Shown piece after piece: positions 1-12,342 of a stretch of DNA of 64,000 nucleotides. The stretch's first letter is position 1, and every line of letters begins with the position of its first letter. The DNA is from Lepas anatifera (taxonomy: Eukaryota > Arthropoda > Thecostraca > Lepadidae), in the NCBI GenBank assembly GCA_034440635.1, contig JAOTON010001271.1, forward strand, positions 434,001 through 498,000. The letters are read 5' to 3'. The notes below the pieces were generated by a model, which saw nothing but the letters and a program-made list of their open reading frames with translations, was not told where the DNA came from and made no database searches. The translations under genes were made by a program, and so were the position numbers.

Positions 1-830
1 GCGGCTGCCTGCCGCTGCGTCTGCGGCTGGCCGCTGCTGCTGCCTCTGCAGCTACCTGCTGCTGCTGCGTCTGCAGCTGGCTGCTGCTACTGCATCTGCG
101 GCTGCCTGCCGCTGCGTCTGCGGCTGGTCGCTGCTGCTGCCTCTGCGGCTGCCTGCTGCTGCGTCTGCGGCTGCCTGCTGCTGCGTCTGCGGCTGGCTGC
201 TGCTACTGCATCTGCGGCTGCCTGCTGCTGCTGCGTCTGCGGCTGGCTGCCTGCTGCTGCGTCTGCGGCTGGCTGCTGCTGCTGCGTCTGCGGCTGCCTG
301 CTGCTGCGTCTGCGGCTGGCTGCTGCTACTGCATCTGCGGCTGCCTGCTGCTGCTGCATCTGCGGCTGCTTGCTGCTGCGTCTGCGGCTGGCTGCTGCTA
401 CTGCATCTGCGGCTGCCTGCTGCTGCTGCATCTGCGGCTACCTGCTGCTGCTGCGTCTGCGGCTGGCTGCTGCTGCCGCGTCCGCGGCTGCCTGCTGCTG
501 CGTCTGCGGCTGGCTGCTGCTGCTGCATCTGCGGCTGCCTGCGACTGCCTGCTCCTGCTGCGTCTGCGGCTGCCAGCTGCTGCGCCTGCGGCTGCCTGCT
601 GCTGTTGCATCTGCGGCTGCCTGCTGCTGCGTCTGCGGCTGGCTGCTGCTACTGCATCTGCGGCTGCCTGCTGCTGCGTCTGCGGCTGCCTGCTGCTACC
701 GCATCTGCGGCTGCCTGCTGTTGCTGCATCTGCGGCTGCCTGCTGCTGCGTCTGCGGCTGGCTGCTGCTACTGCTGCTTCCTTCTGCTGGATGCGGCTGC
801 TGCTACCGCTCTTGGTCTTCTTGTATTTGG
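1..830. repeat. CTG-rich minisatellite
   Basis: The stretch is built almost entirely from variants of CTGCTGCTGCGTCTGCGGCTG, joined in units of roughly 24-33 bp with GCGTCTGCGG and TGCATCTGCGG blocks alternating. It starts at the window edge, so the array may extend further left. Several frames are open on both strands only because the unit lacks stop codons. The Leu/Ala/Cys-rich or Gln/Ala/Ser-rich translations carry no domain and should not be read as genes. It decays into T-rich unique sequence after about 830. Confidence 0.9.
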
Positions 831-1663
831 TTTCTTCTTCTTAGGTTTTCGAGCTCCGGCGCATTATGCTTCATCTTGATTCCCTTGTCCTTGACGTTTT
901 CTACCTCCTGGTCTCTGATATTTTCTTCTCAGTCTTTTGACGTGTTCTTCTTTTGTTTTGGATCATTTAGGTATATTTCCGTAACTTTCGGTGTATTCTC
1001 TTTGCTTCTTGCTCTCTTGGTCTTCGATTTCCCCTTTTTGAGCTTTCTAGGCTTTTATCGTCGCGATCGAATTCCTCATTAAATTTCTTCTTTGGTTTAT
1101 TCCACTTCTCTTGTGGGGTTTTAGCGGACGTTCAGCCCCTAACTGGTCTTCGATATGTTCTTACCGGCGCTCTCAGTCGACTGCGCCCCGTGTTTTCATG
1201 TCATTTTGCCAGCCGGTCCGTCAGCGGTCGGTTATTCGTCGTCGCGTCAGTCAAAGTCATTGTTTTTGTATGGGGCCACCTCTCCCAGAATTTTTTTCCA
1301 ATAGACTGCCATTAACGGCCACGACTTTGTTTGTATCAAGGCGAGACCCGCCGAAACTGGTGTTTTGACGGGTTAATTAGGCAAGCATCTCACCTCGAAG
1401 TTTGAGCATTTAAACCAAAGCCGAGAAAACGACGAGCGTTTTCCCTTTTAGATTAGTTACGATTATTTTGGGTAGCTCAGACCCCTTTTGCTTTCGTTGC
1501 ATTCCCAGATGGAGCATATTAGATTAAAAATTTGCGTCCAGTATGAATTTCAATGAACGGATCTCTTGCAGAGACGTACAAAAGAAAACAAAAAAGCCGA
1601 AGAAAGAAAATGATCTCAGCTGATCAAATATCGCTGATGTATGAATTCCGATGGCCGGATCTT
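831..1663. other. no gene seen; T-rich unique sequence
   Basis: This is T-rich sequence with short open frames of 60-85 codons that show no recognisable motif, no repeat structure and no transposon ends. I see nothing to annotate until the TTAA target site of the next element. Confidence 0.5.
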
Positions 1664-2909
1664 TTAACCCTATTTCCGTCAGGCTCCCGGCTACCCCTAT
1701 TTCCGGCAGGGGGGCAATATCGGCCCCCCCTAAGATCTCGTAATCTAACCGGCCGATTTTGAAAATTCAAAGTGCCATAGATTCCTCTGCTGCTAAACTT
1801 TATTTTGAAAAAGAAAATTTCAAAATTTTTATTTTTTGGAGAAGGTCGTGCAAAATATACAATTTTTGTGTATTTTTTAGATTTTCCATAACCCTTGTCT
1901 CTGTTGTACGATTTTTACAAAACTAGTTCAGATTTACAAATAATTGACCCAAAATTTTCATATACTCGAGTTACGCAAATATTCGAAATTCAATGGCAGT
2001 TCCAGGACCAGGACTATGAGGGGAAATATATACAACCTAAAAAGTTTTTGTTACGCGGATTAGAAGCCGTCATATACTGCTTGGCATCTTTGACACATAA
2101 ATAAATGAGAAAAAAGTGAAAAACTCATCAGGGGCGGATGCAGTAAGGTAAAACAGTGGGGTAAAATACATACCAACAATATGCGAATGGTATGCATGAG
2201 TATATTAGTCCCTCGACTAGTTGAAATTTAATTTCTGATAATTTTTACCCTCCCATGGCAGCTCTGGGAAAGGGGGTGACATAGGCGGATCAAGGACTCG
2301 TCGTGGGGGGTGGGGGTGATTGGAAACACATTTTCAATATACAACGATATTGAGTCGCGGCGGTGATACTGGCTGGGAATATACATTTTGAAAATGTGTA
2401 GTGACTGGACACGCCTCTGGTAATCTAGAATTGGGTTATAACTATTTTGAATTTTCATATACCCAATTGTATTCGCCCTGACACGGCTGTAAGCAGTCTT
2501 CTCACTTACTAACGTTTAGTCCTTCTTGATAACATTCCCCCATTTTGAACTGCTGTAACCGCCCCTGATGAATACAAATAGTGACAATTGTGAATGCACT
2601 ATCATCTCACATAAAAATGATATAATAAAACCATATAACTGGTATCAGGATCAGCAGAGACGGCTTCCTTTTACAAAAAACCCATCGCATACGATAATAC
2701 TTGGTTTGTGGATAGAACCTCCCCAAAAACCCAGCCATAGCTCCGCCCCTGGTAAATATATACTCTTGAAAATTTCAGAAAACCTGCCTGTGCTAGTTTT
2801 AGGAAAAGTCAGGAAGTTTCAAAGTTCTATCGCAAGCCGTTTCGGAGATATTCTCGAAAAACCTGAAGGGGGGGCAATATTAGCCCCCCCCTGCCGGAAA
2901 TAGGGTTAA
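1664..2909. mobile_element. TTAA-flanked TIR element (piggyBac-like MITE), copy 1
   Basis: The element occupies 1668-2905 and is flanked by TTAA at 1664-1667 and 2906-2909. Its ends are CCCTATTTCCGTCAGG and, read from the other side, CCCTATTTCCGGCAGG, followed at both ends by a G-run/C-run block (GGGGGGCAATAT). TTAA duplication with termini starting CCC is the known signature of piggyBac-type insertion. No transposase is encoded, so it is non-autonomous. A subterminal pair, CAGGGGCGGATGC near 2131 and its inverse near 2567, looks like the ends of an old hAT-like element inside it. A longer inverted copy is at 29907-31344, which confirms that this is a repeat family. Confidence 0.85.
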
Positions 2910-5900
2910 GTAACTGGCATAAAACTTAAGAGAAAGCATCCTCGCTGATCAGACCCGACCGACTGGTGGGCTAGCGTGAGTTCCATCACAGCTTACCATA
3001 ACGGCTTATACTCGTTCCCGCGACAACCGTGGACTCCACACGTGGAACTGAAGCTTTGATGAGGTGGTTTGCTTCTGACACGCCGATTGTGTTCATAGAA
3101 CCCGGCCGATAAAGAGAAAATGTTTCATGTCATCTGCTTGCCTGAAGATGACTGTTCGCTCGGCCATGAGGGATGTCCCAGTAACGTCGCCGAAAATGTA
3201 ATAAAACATCAGCCATTATAAAGGCATTGTATCGCGGCGATGGCAATGTCAGGAGTAACTGCTTTTAGGAAAAGAGAAAAGGACCACTGACGAAAAGGTC
3301 AATCGGTATCAGTTGATGTGCCAAATAAATTAAGTTATGGATTCGTTCATTTTAAACTTGAAATTTCTCCCATTCTTTTGGACCATTGCTGCACTTTCAA
3401 TCAAGGAAGTTAAGGGGTTGAAACCTTCTGAAGCAAACTGATAGGCAGCCCAGTTAACTGGCTGTATCAAGGTGGGGGTCAAAACTGTCCAGGAATGGGG
3501 TTCGATTTTTTCCATAGAAAAAATTCAACACTGCGCTGACCTTATTTCGATATGAGTATCCAAATTTGCACAGGGTTCAACCTCCCGTCTAATATTGTCA
3601 CCCACTTGCAGAAAAAAACCTTCACCCCTTTCAGTCATAGCACTCAACCACTGGAAGCATAATTCAAAGGCAGTTTGGAACAAGGCCGGCGAAATCAAAT
3701 GAATATCTGTTTCAAACCGGGAAGGCGGGCCCTCTCAAGCTGCTCTTGTGGGAACTTTGTGAAAACAGTACCCCTTTTGTCGACTGAATGCCGATGTCAG
3801 AATATTATTCAACTTTCCCGATCAAGCTGTAACATTTCATGGTTTGTCCCGTTTAAAAAAATATTTGTAATTGGCTGCGAAGGTTCTCACGGTCTATGCT
3901 GGCCCCTATCCGTTGCGATAGCGGAGGGGTATCAGTGGGTGAACTTGGGGTTGACAGTACTATTTTAAATTGGATGAACCTGTGCCTAGGTTGCCGAGTC
4001 GGGAGGGGAAAGTCCGGCGCTGGCCTGTCTGGACCAGCATCCATACATGCTGGAGACAGCGCTCTGGGTTCCGTCTCGGGCCTGTAACCAGCACTTATAT
4101 TCCTGAGTGCTATTAAAATTGGACTATTAGTGACGACTTATTTTCGATGGTAATGCCAAAAATTTAAGTGGTACAACCAGATTTTACAACCCAAACTCTC
4201 CGAGACTCATTACAAGTCGGTTCAGACTATATCCTTGCAAGTGACGAAAGGCAGGCCACAAAAATTAACGCAGCCAAAATTATCCAACGGACCCTTTCCT
4301 CTTGAAAGTAAAACCAATCCGACCCGGCTCAAGCTCGGAGTAGTTAAGTTCTTCTCGGACATATCAACAAATATTTAAAGCAGACTTATCCTGCCGAATC
4401 AAAAGCTCACGAACGTCTGACCCCAGTAGTTAAAACATCGAATCGAACCTTGAATTTCCCCTACATTTTTGCCTCAACTGTACCGTGACGGGCCCTCTCA
4501 AGCTCACGCTGCTTGCATCAAACCCTATATTCCGACTTTTATGACTCTGTTTACGACGGATTAATAACTGTGGCCGATTGCATGAGATTAGAGGGAGTTC
4601 AAGATAGGGTAGTTTGGCTCGCTACAGAGATACATTTCCAAATATTGACTAAAAACTCGCTGAATGAGCTAATCTTAATCACGAACCAAGGGCGAGTTCG
4701 CTGGCTCCACCATATTACTAGCTCCTAAATTTCTAATGGGCAGTGCAATTCCTAAAAAAAAACGTTGACGCGATCACGGAAGGGGTGCAAAAGCCTAGAA
4801 TCGCAAAATGTTTTTCTTTCGGTGTCCATCTCCCGCACTTCGAGCATTTCTTTGTGGAAATACATCTATTTCGTGAAACCCGCAAAATTGGAACCCCTTA
4901 CTAACAAACGCGTACCGCAAGCTCCTTCTTAATCCCCTAATCTTCTTACCCCAAAATCATGAAAATCAATATTCCGCGATACAAATACCCAGCATCTAAC
5001 TCAATTAATCGGCTCCGGGCGCCGCGACGGCCTCTGCATATGAAACAGTCGGTGTAAGCAACTTAAGCTATCGCTGTTCCAAAATAGGAAATGTCATGTT
5101 CTCTCATTTAATTGTGGACCCCGAGGGAAATAATACATTATTTCATATAGAGTTTCTAAACGTTTGATATTCCGAAAGACATGTTGTTTCTTAGCCGCGG
5201 CATTACAAATAAGCGGTCTATATTCTGCCTTAAAAACCAAAAATGGAAAATAATATAGATACTCCCTTACACGGGACGAACATTGGCTCTCACGAATAAA
5301 TACCATAATTACCAGTTAGCGGATAGCGACAGAATCCTGAAAACGCGGTCCAGCGGCCGAACGCTCGTGAACTAAGTTCCGGCGTGCCGTGAGAGCGCGT
5401 GCCGCGCTAGTGGGGCCGTAGGGAATGCGCCGCGCCGGGCAGCGATCGAAAAACATTGCAGATCCTAGGCGGGTGAAACCAGGGGCATCACCCTTTTTAT
5501 AAAGTTATAAAGCTTCATTGTTCAAAATTATGCTATCAATTCTATGCAAAAGAAAAAAGGGCAAATTACGCGTCCGTGACGTCACATAATGACCACTCTA
5601 ATAGGACTACCATATCTGAGGGCGAAAATCCCTCTATAAACTGTTCATCTCTCCCGCTCAACAATTTTCTTCTCGTGTAGTGATAATGTGAATTCTGGGG
5701 CTTGTCACGCTTACATAAATTTAGTAAACGGGAGTGCCGCGCTAACGACAATCGCGCGCGCGATCTTACGCGTTATCTTAATTTTACATCATAAAATGAA
5801 ATCTCTTCGCAAGTAAATGCTGGCTGCACTGAATGTTTGGATAAATTCTTGATTGAATGTCAACAGCTGGCTTAATATCTTTGGAATGACCTATCTTTTC

Positions 5901-7419
5901 GATCTGGATCTAGCTTCATTTGCATTTTATCAAATTGCCACTGAAATGTCACCACGCAGTGCTTTAAAGAACTATAGGACATGGATAGGTGTAGCGAGCA
6001 GAAAGATACTTCCAAAAAAACATCGTTCAGCCTTTATCGGAACAAAAAAAGGAGTCTTTTATGGTTGAAGTTTAGTGAAAAAGGGACCACATATTTCATA
6101 TGGAATCCACTCAGCACCGGACATCTAATTTCCCACAGTGACACAACAGCGACGGCAAAATTACCATGGTACCAGATGACAGCACAATTTAATGCATTTA
6201 GTGAGATTCAAGAGGAGCAGTAATTCCCGTATGTTAAGCGGCTTGTATACGATCGTCATAAAATTGGGCAATAAACACAAAAATCGACACGGTTTTGTCC
6301 ACAATTGACTCGATTCTGGTCGCAATCCGTGACCGAAATGCAAGTGCTACTGCCAGGATTCCCGGAATAAGGAGGCCCGCCTCCCCGCACCGGAAGGACA
6401 CTACAGGTGTCAATTAGGTACCCTACATATAAATTCACATAAAAATCGGTGATCCAAGGGTTCTTTTTATAAATTCTGGTCGATCTGTCGAGGACTGTCC
6501 CACATATCTTGCCCAGTCAAGTATTTGGACGATATCCACTCCGCGCAGCAGCTTGCAAGCAATCAAGCCCCCAAACTTTTATACGCGGGAGATAAATATA
6601 AATAAACCCTCTAAATTGGTTTTTTTCGCGGGGTCCATTTATTTTTCTTAAGTTGCAAGTGATATTCAACCGACTACCAATTTCTTGAAATCGTTTTTGG
6701 GATGGAAATTCCCCGACTCGAAATCACACAAGCACGTGGAAAATCCACGACGCGGTTGGCGGTCTTTGGGTGTGGAAAAATTAATGGATTGGATGAGACA
6801 GTTATTAACGACTTAGTTTCACGTTCTCCTGAGCTAGAGCTCACCGCTTTTATCGGTCCTCGTACCAGTACCCCCGTGCTGTATCACTCGGCGATGACCC
6901 AATACCTGCCCATATAGTGACGAAACGGCGAAATTTCGGCCCGTCCGTAGAGGCTGGGCGAAGTCGAAAAAAGGGCAGCCCACCGGTAGATTATCGTTGC
7001 GAGCAACTACGGGACGGAACAGCTTGGCAACACGGCCGGACCACCTTTCGGTTACTCCCTTATCTACGTGATTTTTTTGTCGTCATGAGGTTGGAGATGC
7101 TGTCAACGCTGGGCGGCGTCCAAAAATGCTCGGCTATCAAACTGCAAGAGTCCGCTTGGTGCCATTCCGTCCGCTTACTGATCATTGCCGCCGATACTTA
7201 CTTACACTCGTTGATAATTTTGAGGGCGATGGTATCGCCTAACTTAAGTTTACTGGGCACGTGGTGTGGCGAGATTTCAAATACCAATTCAAATACGTTC
7301 TCGATGTCTGTGACTATCCACATTTCTATCCGACTTCTCGTCTTTCACATCGTAAAGACATACCTACCGTGCATGAAGAGCAGCTTTCCTCGTTCGCGTT
7401 CCAATGAGGTCAAGCTTTG
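2910..7419. other. long stretch with no recognised gene
   Basis: No repeat boundaries, RNA genes or known protein motifs are visible. A GC-rich island lies at about 5340-5460. The longest frame is 6917-7522 (plus, 201 codons); its C-terminal end runs into the 149-bp satellite and its product matches nothing I know. A 71-codon frame at 6702-6917 abuts it, ending on the base where the longer frame begins. These two may be exon remnants or chance. The rest has only short frames. Confidence 0.4.
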
Positions 7420-8278
7420 CAACATTAGGTTTCGGTCACGAGAGCACATGCAACAAGGAGTCTCTCGAGGGAGCCTGCCAGCCCCCTCAAGTCTCTGCGT
7501 GCATGACATGTGTGAGTCGTGACCTTGACCGTCGCCACAACATCGTAAAATTTCAGGGGAATTTTACGACAGTAATTGTCTCGGCCACAAGGGCACATGC
7601 AACAAGGAGTCTCTCGAGGGAGCCTGCCACCCCCACAAGTCTCTGCGTGCATGGTGCGAGTCGTGACCTTGACCGTCGCCACAAATTCGAAAAATTTCGG
7701 TGGCATTTTACGACAATAATTGTCTCGGTCACAAGGGCACATGCAACAAGGAGTCTCTCGAGGGAGCCTGCCAGCCCCCTCAAGTCTCTGCGTGCATGAC
7801 ATGTGCGAGTCGTGACCTTGACTGTCGCCGCAATATGGTAAAATTTCGGTGGCATTTTACGACAATAATTGTCTCGGTCACAAGGGCACATGCAACAAGG
7901 AGTCTCTCGAGGGAGCCTGCCAGCCCCCTCAAGTCTCTGCGTGCATAACATGTGCGAGTCGTGACCTTGACTATCGCCGCAATATGGTAAAATTTCGGTG
8001 GCATTTTACGACAATAATTGTCTCGGTCACAAGGGCACATGCAACAAGGAGTCTCTCGAGGGAGCCTGCCAGCCCCCTCAAGTCTCTGCGTGCATGACAT
8101 GTGCGAGTCGTGACCTTGACTATCGCCGCAATATGGTATACTTTCGGTGGCATTTTACGATAATAATTGTCTCGGTCACAAGGGCACATGCAACAAGGAG
8201 TCTCTCGAGGGAGCCCGCCAGCCCCCTCAAGTCTCTGCGTGCATGACATGTGCGAGTCGTGACCTTGACTGTCGCAAA
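7420..8278. repeat. 149-bp tandem satellite, about 5.8 units
   Basis: The landmark CACATGCAACAAGGAG recurs at 7445, 7594, 7738, 7887, 8036 and 8185, giving a period of 149 bp with one unit of 144. Each unit holds CTCTCGAGGGAGCCTGCCAG and TGTGCGAGTCGTGACCTTGA. The central three or four units are nearly identical and the edge units diverge, as expected of unequal crossing-over. The 82-132-codon frames across the array, on both strands, are shadows of the periodicity. There are no unique spacers, so it is not a CRISPR-like array. Confidence 0.95.
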
Positions 8279-8751
8279 CTGCTTGCTTTCGGCTGCGAGC
8301 CCCCAAGCCATAGGGAGTGTCCTGAAGGGTTCCAGCCCCAACAGGTCTCTACGTACGTGGACATGGCGTCACTCGCAGCCTAAGCTTAGGTGTCTGGCTC
8401 CGATAAGAAAATGGACTTGAAATTTCGAAACCAGGTTTAATCGCAATACTAGATTTATCCTTATTTCAAACAAACATTCTAACATAAAATTTGTGTCTGC
8501 TTACTAAAACCCATTGAAGAATGGTTTGCAACGAAATATAATTTCATACTGAAACCTTACTAAGACAAAAACATTGTTTCCTGGCATAAATGTACTTGTA
8601 ACTCCGACGATAGACAATCAAATCAAATCTCACATTTTTAAAATCAGCATACAGGCAAAATCCACATTCTTTACCGGGTCCGGCGTTCTGCGCCAGTCTG
8701 TGGGCTTCGTGATGCGTCAGAAAGGACCCTGGCCCCACGTTACGGGCGCCA
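8279..8751. other. no gene seen
   Basis: This is AT-rich sequence between the 149-bp satellite and the long inverted repeat. No open frame with recognisable content and no repeat ends were seen. Confidence 0.4.
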
Positions 8752-10060
8752 TGTATGTGTGATTGGGCCCTTTCTTTTTCCACAAGGAGCCCACACGACA
8801 AACAAATATTTATATTGAGAGCAGAGGCTGCCCCGGCGATGTTAAAAAACAGCTTGCTCTCTATGAGGCGGGTCAATTCGAGTCATCATATAGGCAAGTG
8901 GGTCTGTCCGCCGCGTGGGCGGCCGAATTTTGCTGCTCTCCTCCCCCATCGGTTTTTATTTGACATTCTCCCATCAAAATTTTCTCCCGGCGAGGAAGTT
9001 TTATAAGCCTTTGAGCGGTCCCCCCTTTATGGAAACACATTGGTCCTTATTACTACCCGCGTCCCTTTGTCTAGACTAAAGTACGTTAAATAACCGTATA
9101 TGTCGTGTGTCGTCCCCTTGTGTCTAATTGAAATATAAGGCCCACTTTTCGACCCTCTTCCCCACCATCCAATGTCGCCCAACTGATCAGAAAAATCATC
9201 TGCCGGGTAAATACAAAAGGGAAAAACATACCTGCACAGGTAATGCAATCACCCCCCCTTTTGTCCTGAAAATTTAAATGTACGAGGGATTTGAGCGCTC
9301 GCCACTGGTCAGCCAATTTTGCCCCCTCCCCTCCGATAAGCGCAACGTATCACGCGCGATGAGATCGTTGGTTGGGTCCTAAGCCGTTGACACGCTCAGC
9401 AAAGGTGGTTATTGAGCTCGATGGATTCCTTCCGTCGAGTGCCCCGGCCCCCCCCTGCGCCTCGCGCCTTACGGAGCGTGGGCAAACTATCCAATCGCCT
9501 CATGGCGCACATCTCGCCCGACCTCGGGTTCTCGCTCGGGTGCCGCTCCCGGCCTTATCCCAATTCTTAACTACTCAGGGCACTCGCTTCCGGAATCAAA
9601 TCAACTACCTTTGCTGGGCGGGGCGTCCCGGAGCCTAACCTACGTCTCGACTGATCGGGAAGCAAGCATACAATGCTGGAAAGGCACCATTCGGCGTCTT
9701 CCCAAAACGACCTTCGTGCCGTTGCCCACAGACATGCTGTACACAAGGGTACGGCTCACAGAACGTCTTCCTCATTAGCTTCTTCGATACTATATTTCGT
9801 GTTTAGTCACATTCAAGATCAGATTTTCGCATCATTTTGGTCTAATTTATCCCGCCGCAGACTCGGTCAGGGGTTTTTCGCCAAAGGGGCTCAAACTGTG
9901 ACAGTTGCCATCCCGCCACGAGAGGTCGAACAAACTCACATTTCTAAGACCACCCGGCCACCGGGTTCGTGTCCACACGCTCGTATCACCTTCATACACC
10001 AGCACCTCCACACACATTGCAAGGTTGGGGCTTATATCTTACGTTTTAAAAATGATTTTA
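8752..10060. repeat. left arm of a long inverted repeat
   Basis: This arm reappears in reverse complement in two pieces: 15404-15692 (matching about 8752-9050) and about 12343-13376 (matching about 9045-10060). Matching landmarks are the GGCAGCCTCTG/CAGAGGCTGCC blocks, the GTCTAGAC segment next to CGGTTATTTGACGT or its relative, and GAGCTCGATAACCACCTTTG or its complement. Identity looks roughly 75-85 percent by eye. A 148-codon plus frame at 9673-10119 lies wholly in the arm and has no recognised domain. The whole structure looks like a large foldback or TIR transposon of unknown family. Confidence 0.75.
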
Positions 10061-12224
10061 AAAAAATATTCGATCACATTTCTGCACCCATTAACAAACC
10101 CTTACTTTGGTTTGCATAGTGGGAAATGCCTCCCTGATCCCCAGTAAGACATACAACCAAAATCAAATATTTTGTCAATTTTAGTACGTTAGCTTGCCCC
10201 GGGGCGCAGGGCATTAACAAAAAGGGGCACCTCGAACTCCGTTTCTAACGGTCACCTGGGGAGGGAAACAGACATCAGGTACAGTTTCATGCACATCGCA
10301 CAGTGTACCTTACCGTCTCCGCGCAGGTCAGCCCCTGCAAATTAGCGCCGGCGCGGCGGCGCCCACGGACAGAGGGCGTCAGAAGCGCCCGCTGCATCAG
10401 GGCCGCGGCTGACGAGGCAGCAGCGCGCACCCATAGCTGCTCGCGTCTTCTTCTTTCCTTGCATGTGCCTTTGCACCCTGGACGCGATGTAGCCCCCTTT
10501 TTGTGTCGACCTTGTTTCGCAAGTGTGTCGTGTTCGGACTCGTGCGGCCAGTCAGTGGAATTTGTAACGGACCTGGGTGACACGCGACCTCAAGCCGTGC
10601 TCCCAGCTGGTAGACGTGTCGAGGGTGAAACAAATACTTCCATGACCTTTTGAGGTGATTATTCTGCTGTTAATGCCTTATAGCCAGTTAGGAATAATAT
10701 GGTCTGCCAAAAAAGGAACAAAACAAACGGAACATGTTGCGTGTTAAGTTAACTAAAGATTCTAAGTGGCCCCGCGAGTGGATTTTTGTGATCTTTGATC
10801 GCTTCCCTCTCTGCCGTACGACTTTTCTTTACCTGTCAACAAATCCCCGGATCGCGAAGCTGGCCTCGCTCCCACTTTGTCACTGAACTATTCTTTTACT
10901 TTACTCAAACCGAGAGGTAGCGCCCGCTAATCCCGGGCCCTCTCACTGAAGGAATTAAATTATACTGTCAAGCGATTGACCAGCTCGGATACGGGACTTC
11001 GTCTCTAGGTGAAGAATCGGTCCCCCTGGGGAGTGAAAGCTTGAAACGCATTTTTTCATTTATTTGTTGCCGGCGAAACAATCCATGAAATTGAACATTT
11101 CTGCACCTCCTGAATTACGCCGAATAGCCGTGGGCGGACCGCGAATCGCCCCCCCCCTTCAATGGAAAAATAATGTACAACTACCGCCCCTCCCCGCCTT
11201 CAAAATTGGAACCGTCATCACACAAACACAACGTTCACACACAAACCACCGAACAGTTAATCGGGCTGCATTTTTAGAGAAGGCGCCTGTCAACCGAGGG
11301 GAACAGGGGGTTTGGTGTTTCGGACATTTTCGAGGTAGGGGAGGGGGGAGGATGCCGTCAATGAAGGGTGGCCGGTACTCACATTGCTGAGTCTCGTCGG
11401 TCGGCTCCTTTCTTTTTCCCTCCCGCCCTCAGCCTCCTTCTCTACCTTGGTTCGGCTCTGCCACTCTTCCCGGCCCGTGCACGACTCTCGCTCTTCCTTC
11501 GTCCTTCCACCTCGTGGGATTCTGGGCCCTCCTTCATCCGATCGCGTGCCGATTTTTCCTTTCTTCTTCCAATGGTTCTTCTCGTTATATTTTTCCTGGT
11601 CCGTTCATTCGTCTTCCCAATATTTGACCCCGCCCTTATGTTACGTAGAATTTTGCTTATTCAATGGTCCTTCTTGTTATTTTTCTCTGGCTTGCTTATT
11701 CGTTCTTTTTGGTTTCGAAGCAGACTTGCTCCGCCTCCTGCTTCCGCCGGAGGAGCGCCTCGGGGCAGGTCTTCTCACCCAGAGCGCTTCCCCGTGGGAA
11801 GACCGGGAGCAGGTGGGAGGTAGCCGCTTGGAAATTTATTTGTTTGGGCCGAATTGGTGATTTTACATCGCTGGAATGGGAGCTGTGTTTTCTGGTCTGT
11901 TGGTAATGGAGCATTTGGCCCTTGCTGATGGGGTTCCACGGCGTCGTTTCCCTCTCCCCGGGAGGAAACTGGGACACAGCTTGTTGTCCCCCTCCTTTAT
12001 GTCGGGCGACGCCGTAGCAGCTGTGCCGGACGACGAACAAACAGGACCGTCCGGCCTGGCGGGCGTGCGCTTCGGCGCTACCGCGCTACAACAGCGCTGT
12101 GGACGCGGTGCCGCCGTGCAGGGTTTTTGCTTCGAAAAGGATGGGATGCTTAACATAGGATTCGGATCGCCCCTCTCGGTCAGCCAGACCCCTAATAAAA
12201 AATGTAACCCGTTACAATACGTAG
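10061..12224. other. loop of the long inverted repeat; no recognised gene
   Basis: This is the central 2.2 kb between the arms. Pyrimidine-rich frames at 11368-11906 overlap each other in three phases and give Leu/Phe/Ser-rich products with no domain, so I do not call them. 10287-10653 is GC-rich, with overlapping frames on both strands. A TTAA beside a GC-rich terminus-like sequence at about 10195-10215 may be a remnant transposon end. Confidence 0.4.
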
Positions 12225-12342
12225 AATTGATTCGGGAGAAGGTACTGAAAGTTTGGCTGCTCTGCGTTTCTTAGTGTTTGCGTTATCTGGGGAAAACCAG
12301 GAGGGGGCGAATTTTGTCACCCCCCAGCGGGGCGCGTGTTAA
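12225..12342. mobile_element. right-end fragment of a TTAA-type element
   Basis: The terminus CCCAGCGGGGCGCGTG is followed by TTAA at 12339-12342. The subterminal part (TGCGTTATC then a run of A and GGGGGCG) matches the right end of the nested element at 14176-15166. No matching left end was found, so only this end can be supported. It sits at the inner edge of the right arm of the long inverted repeat. Confidence 0.6.

Noticed and set aside
52..879. Open frames of 70-169 codons on both strands in the CTG-rich array
   Set aside because: All frames are open because the repeat unit has no stop codons; products are pure repeat with no domain.
7420..8278. Possible CRISPR-like array
   Set aside because: Units are contiguous with no unique spacers, the unit is far too long, and the DNA is animal.
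7404..8383. Overlapping 73-132-codon frames on both strands
   Set aside because: They follow the 149-bp satellite period exactly and shift by one unit each; not genes.
11368..11906. 151- and 158-codon frames that could be membrane proteins
   Set aside because: Pyrimidine-rich sequence gives Leu/Phe/Ser in three overlapping phases; no conserved feature.
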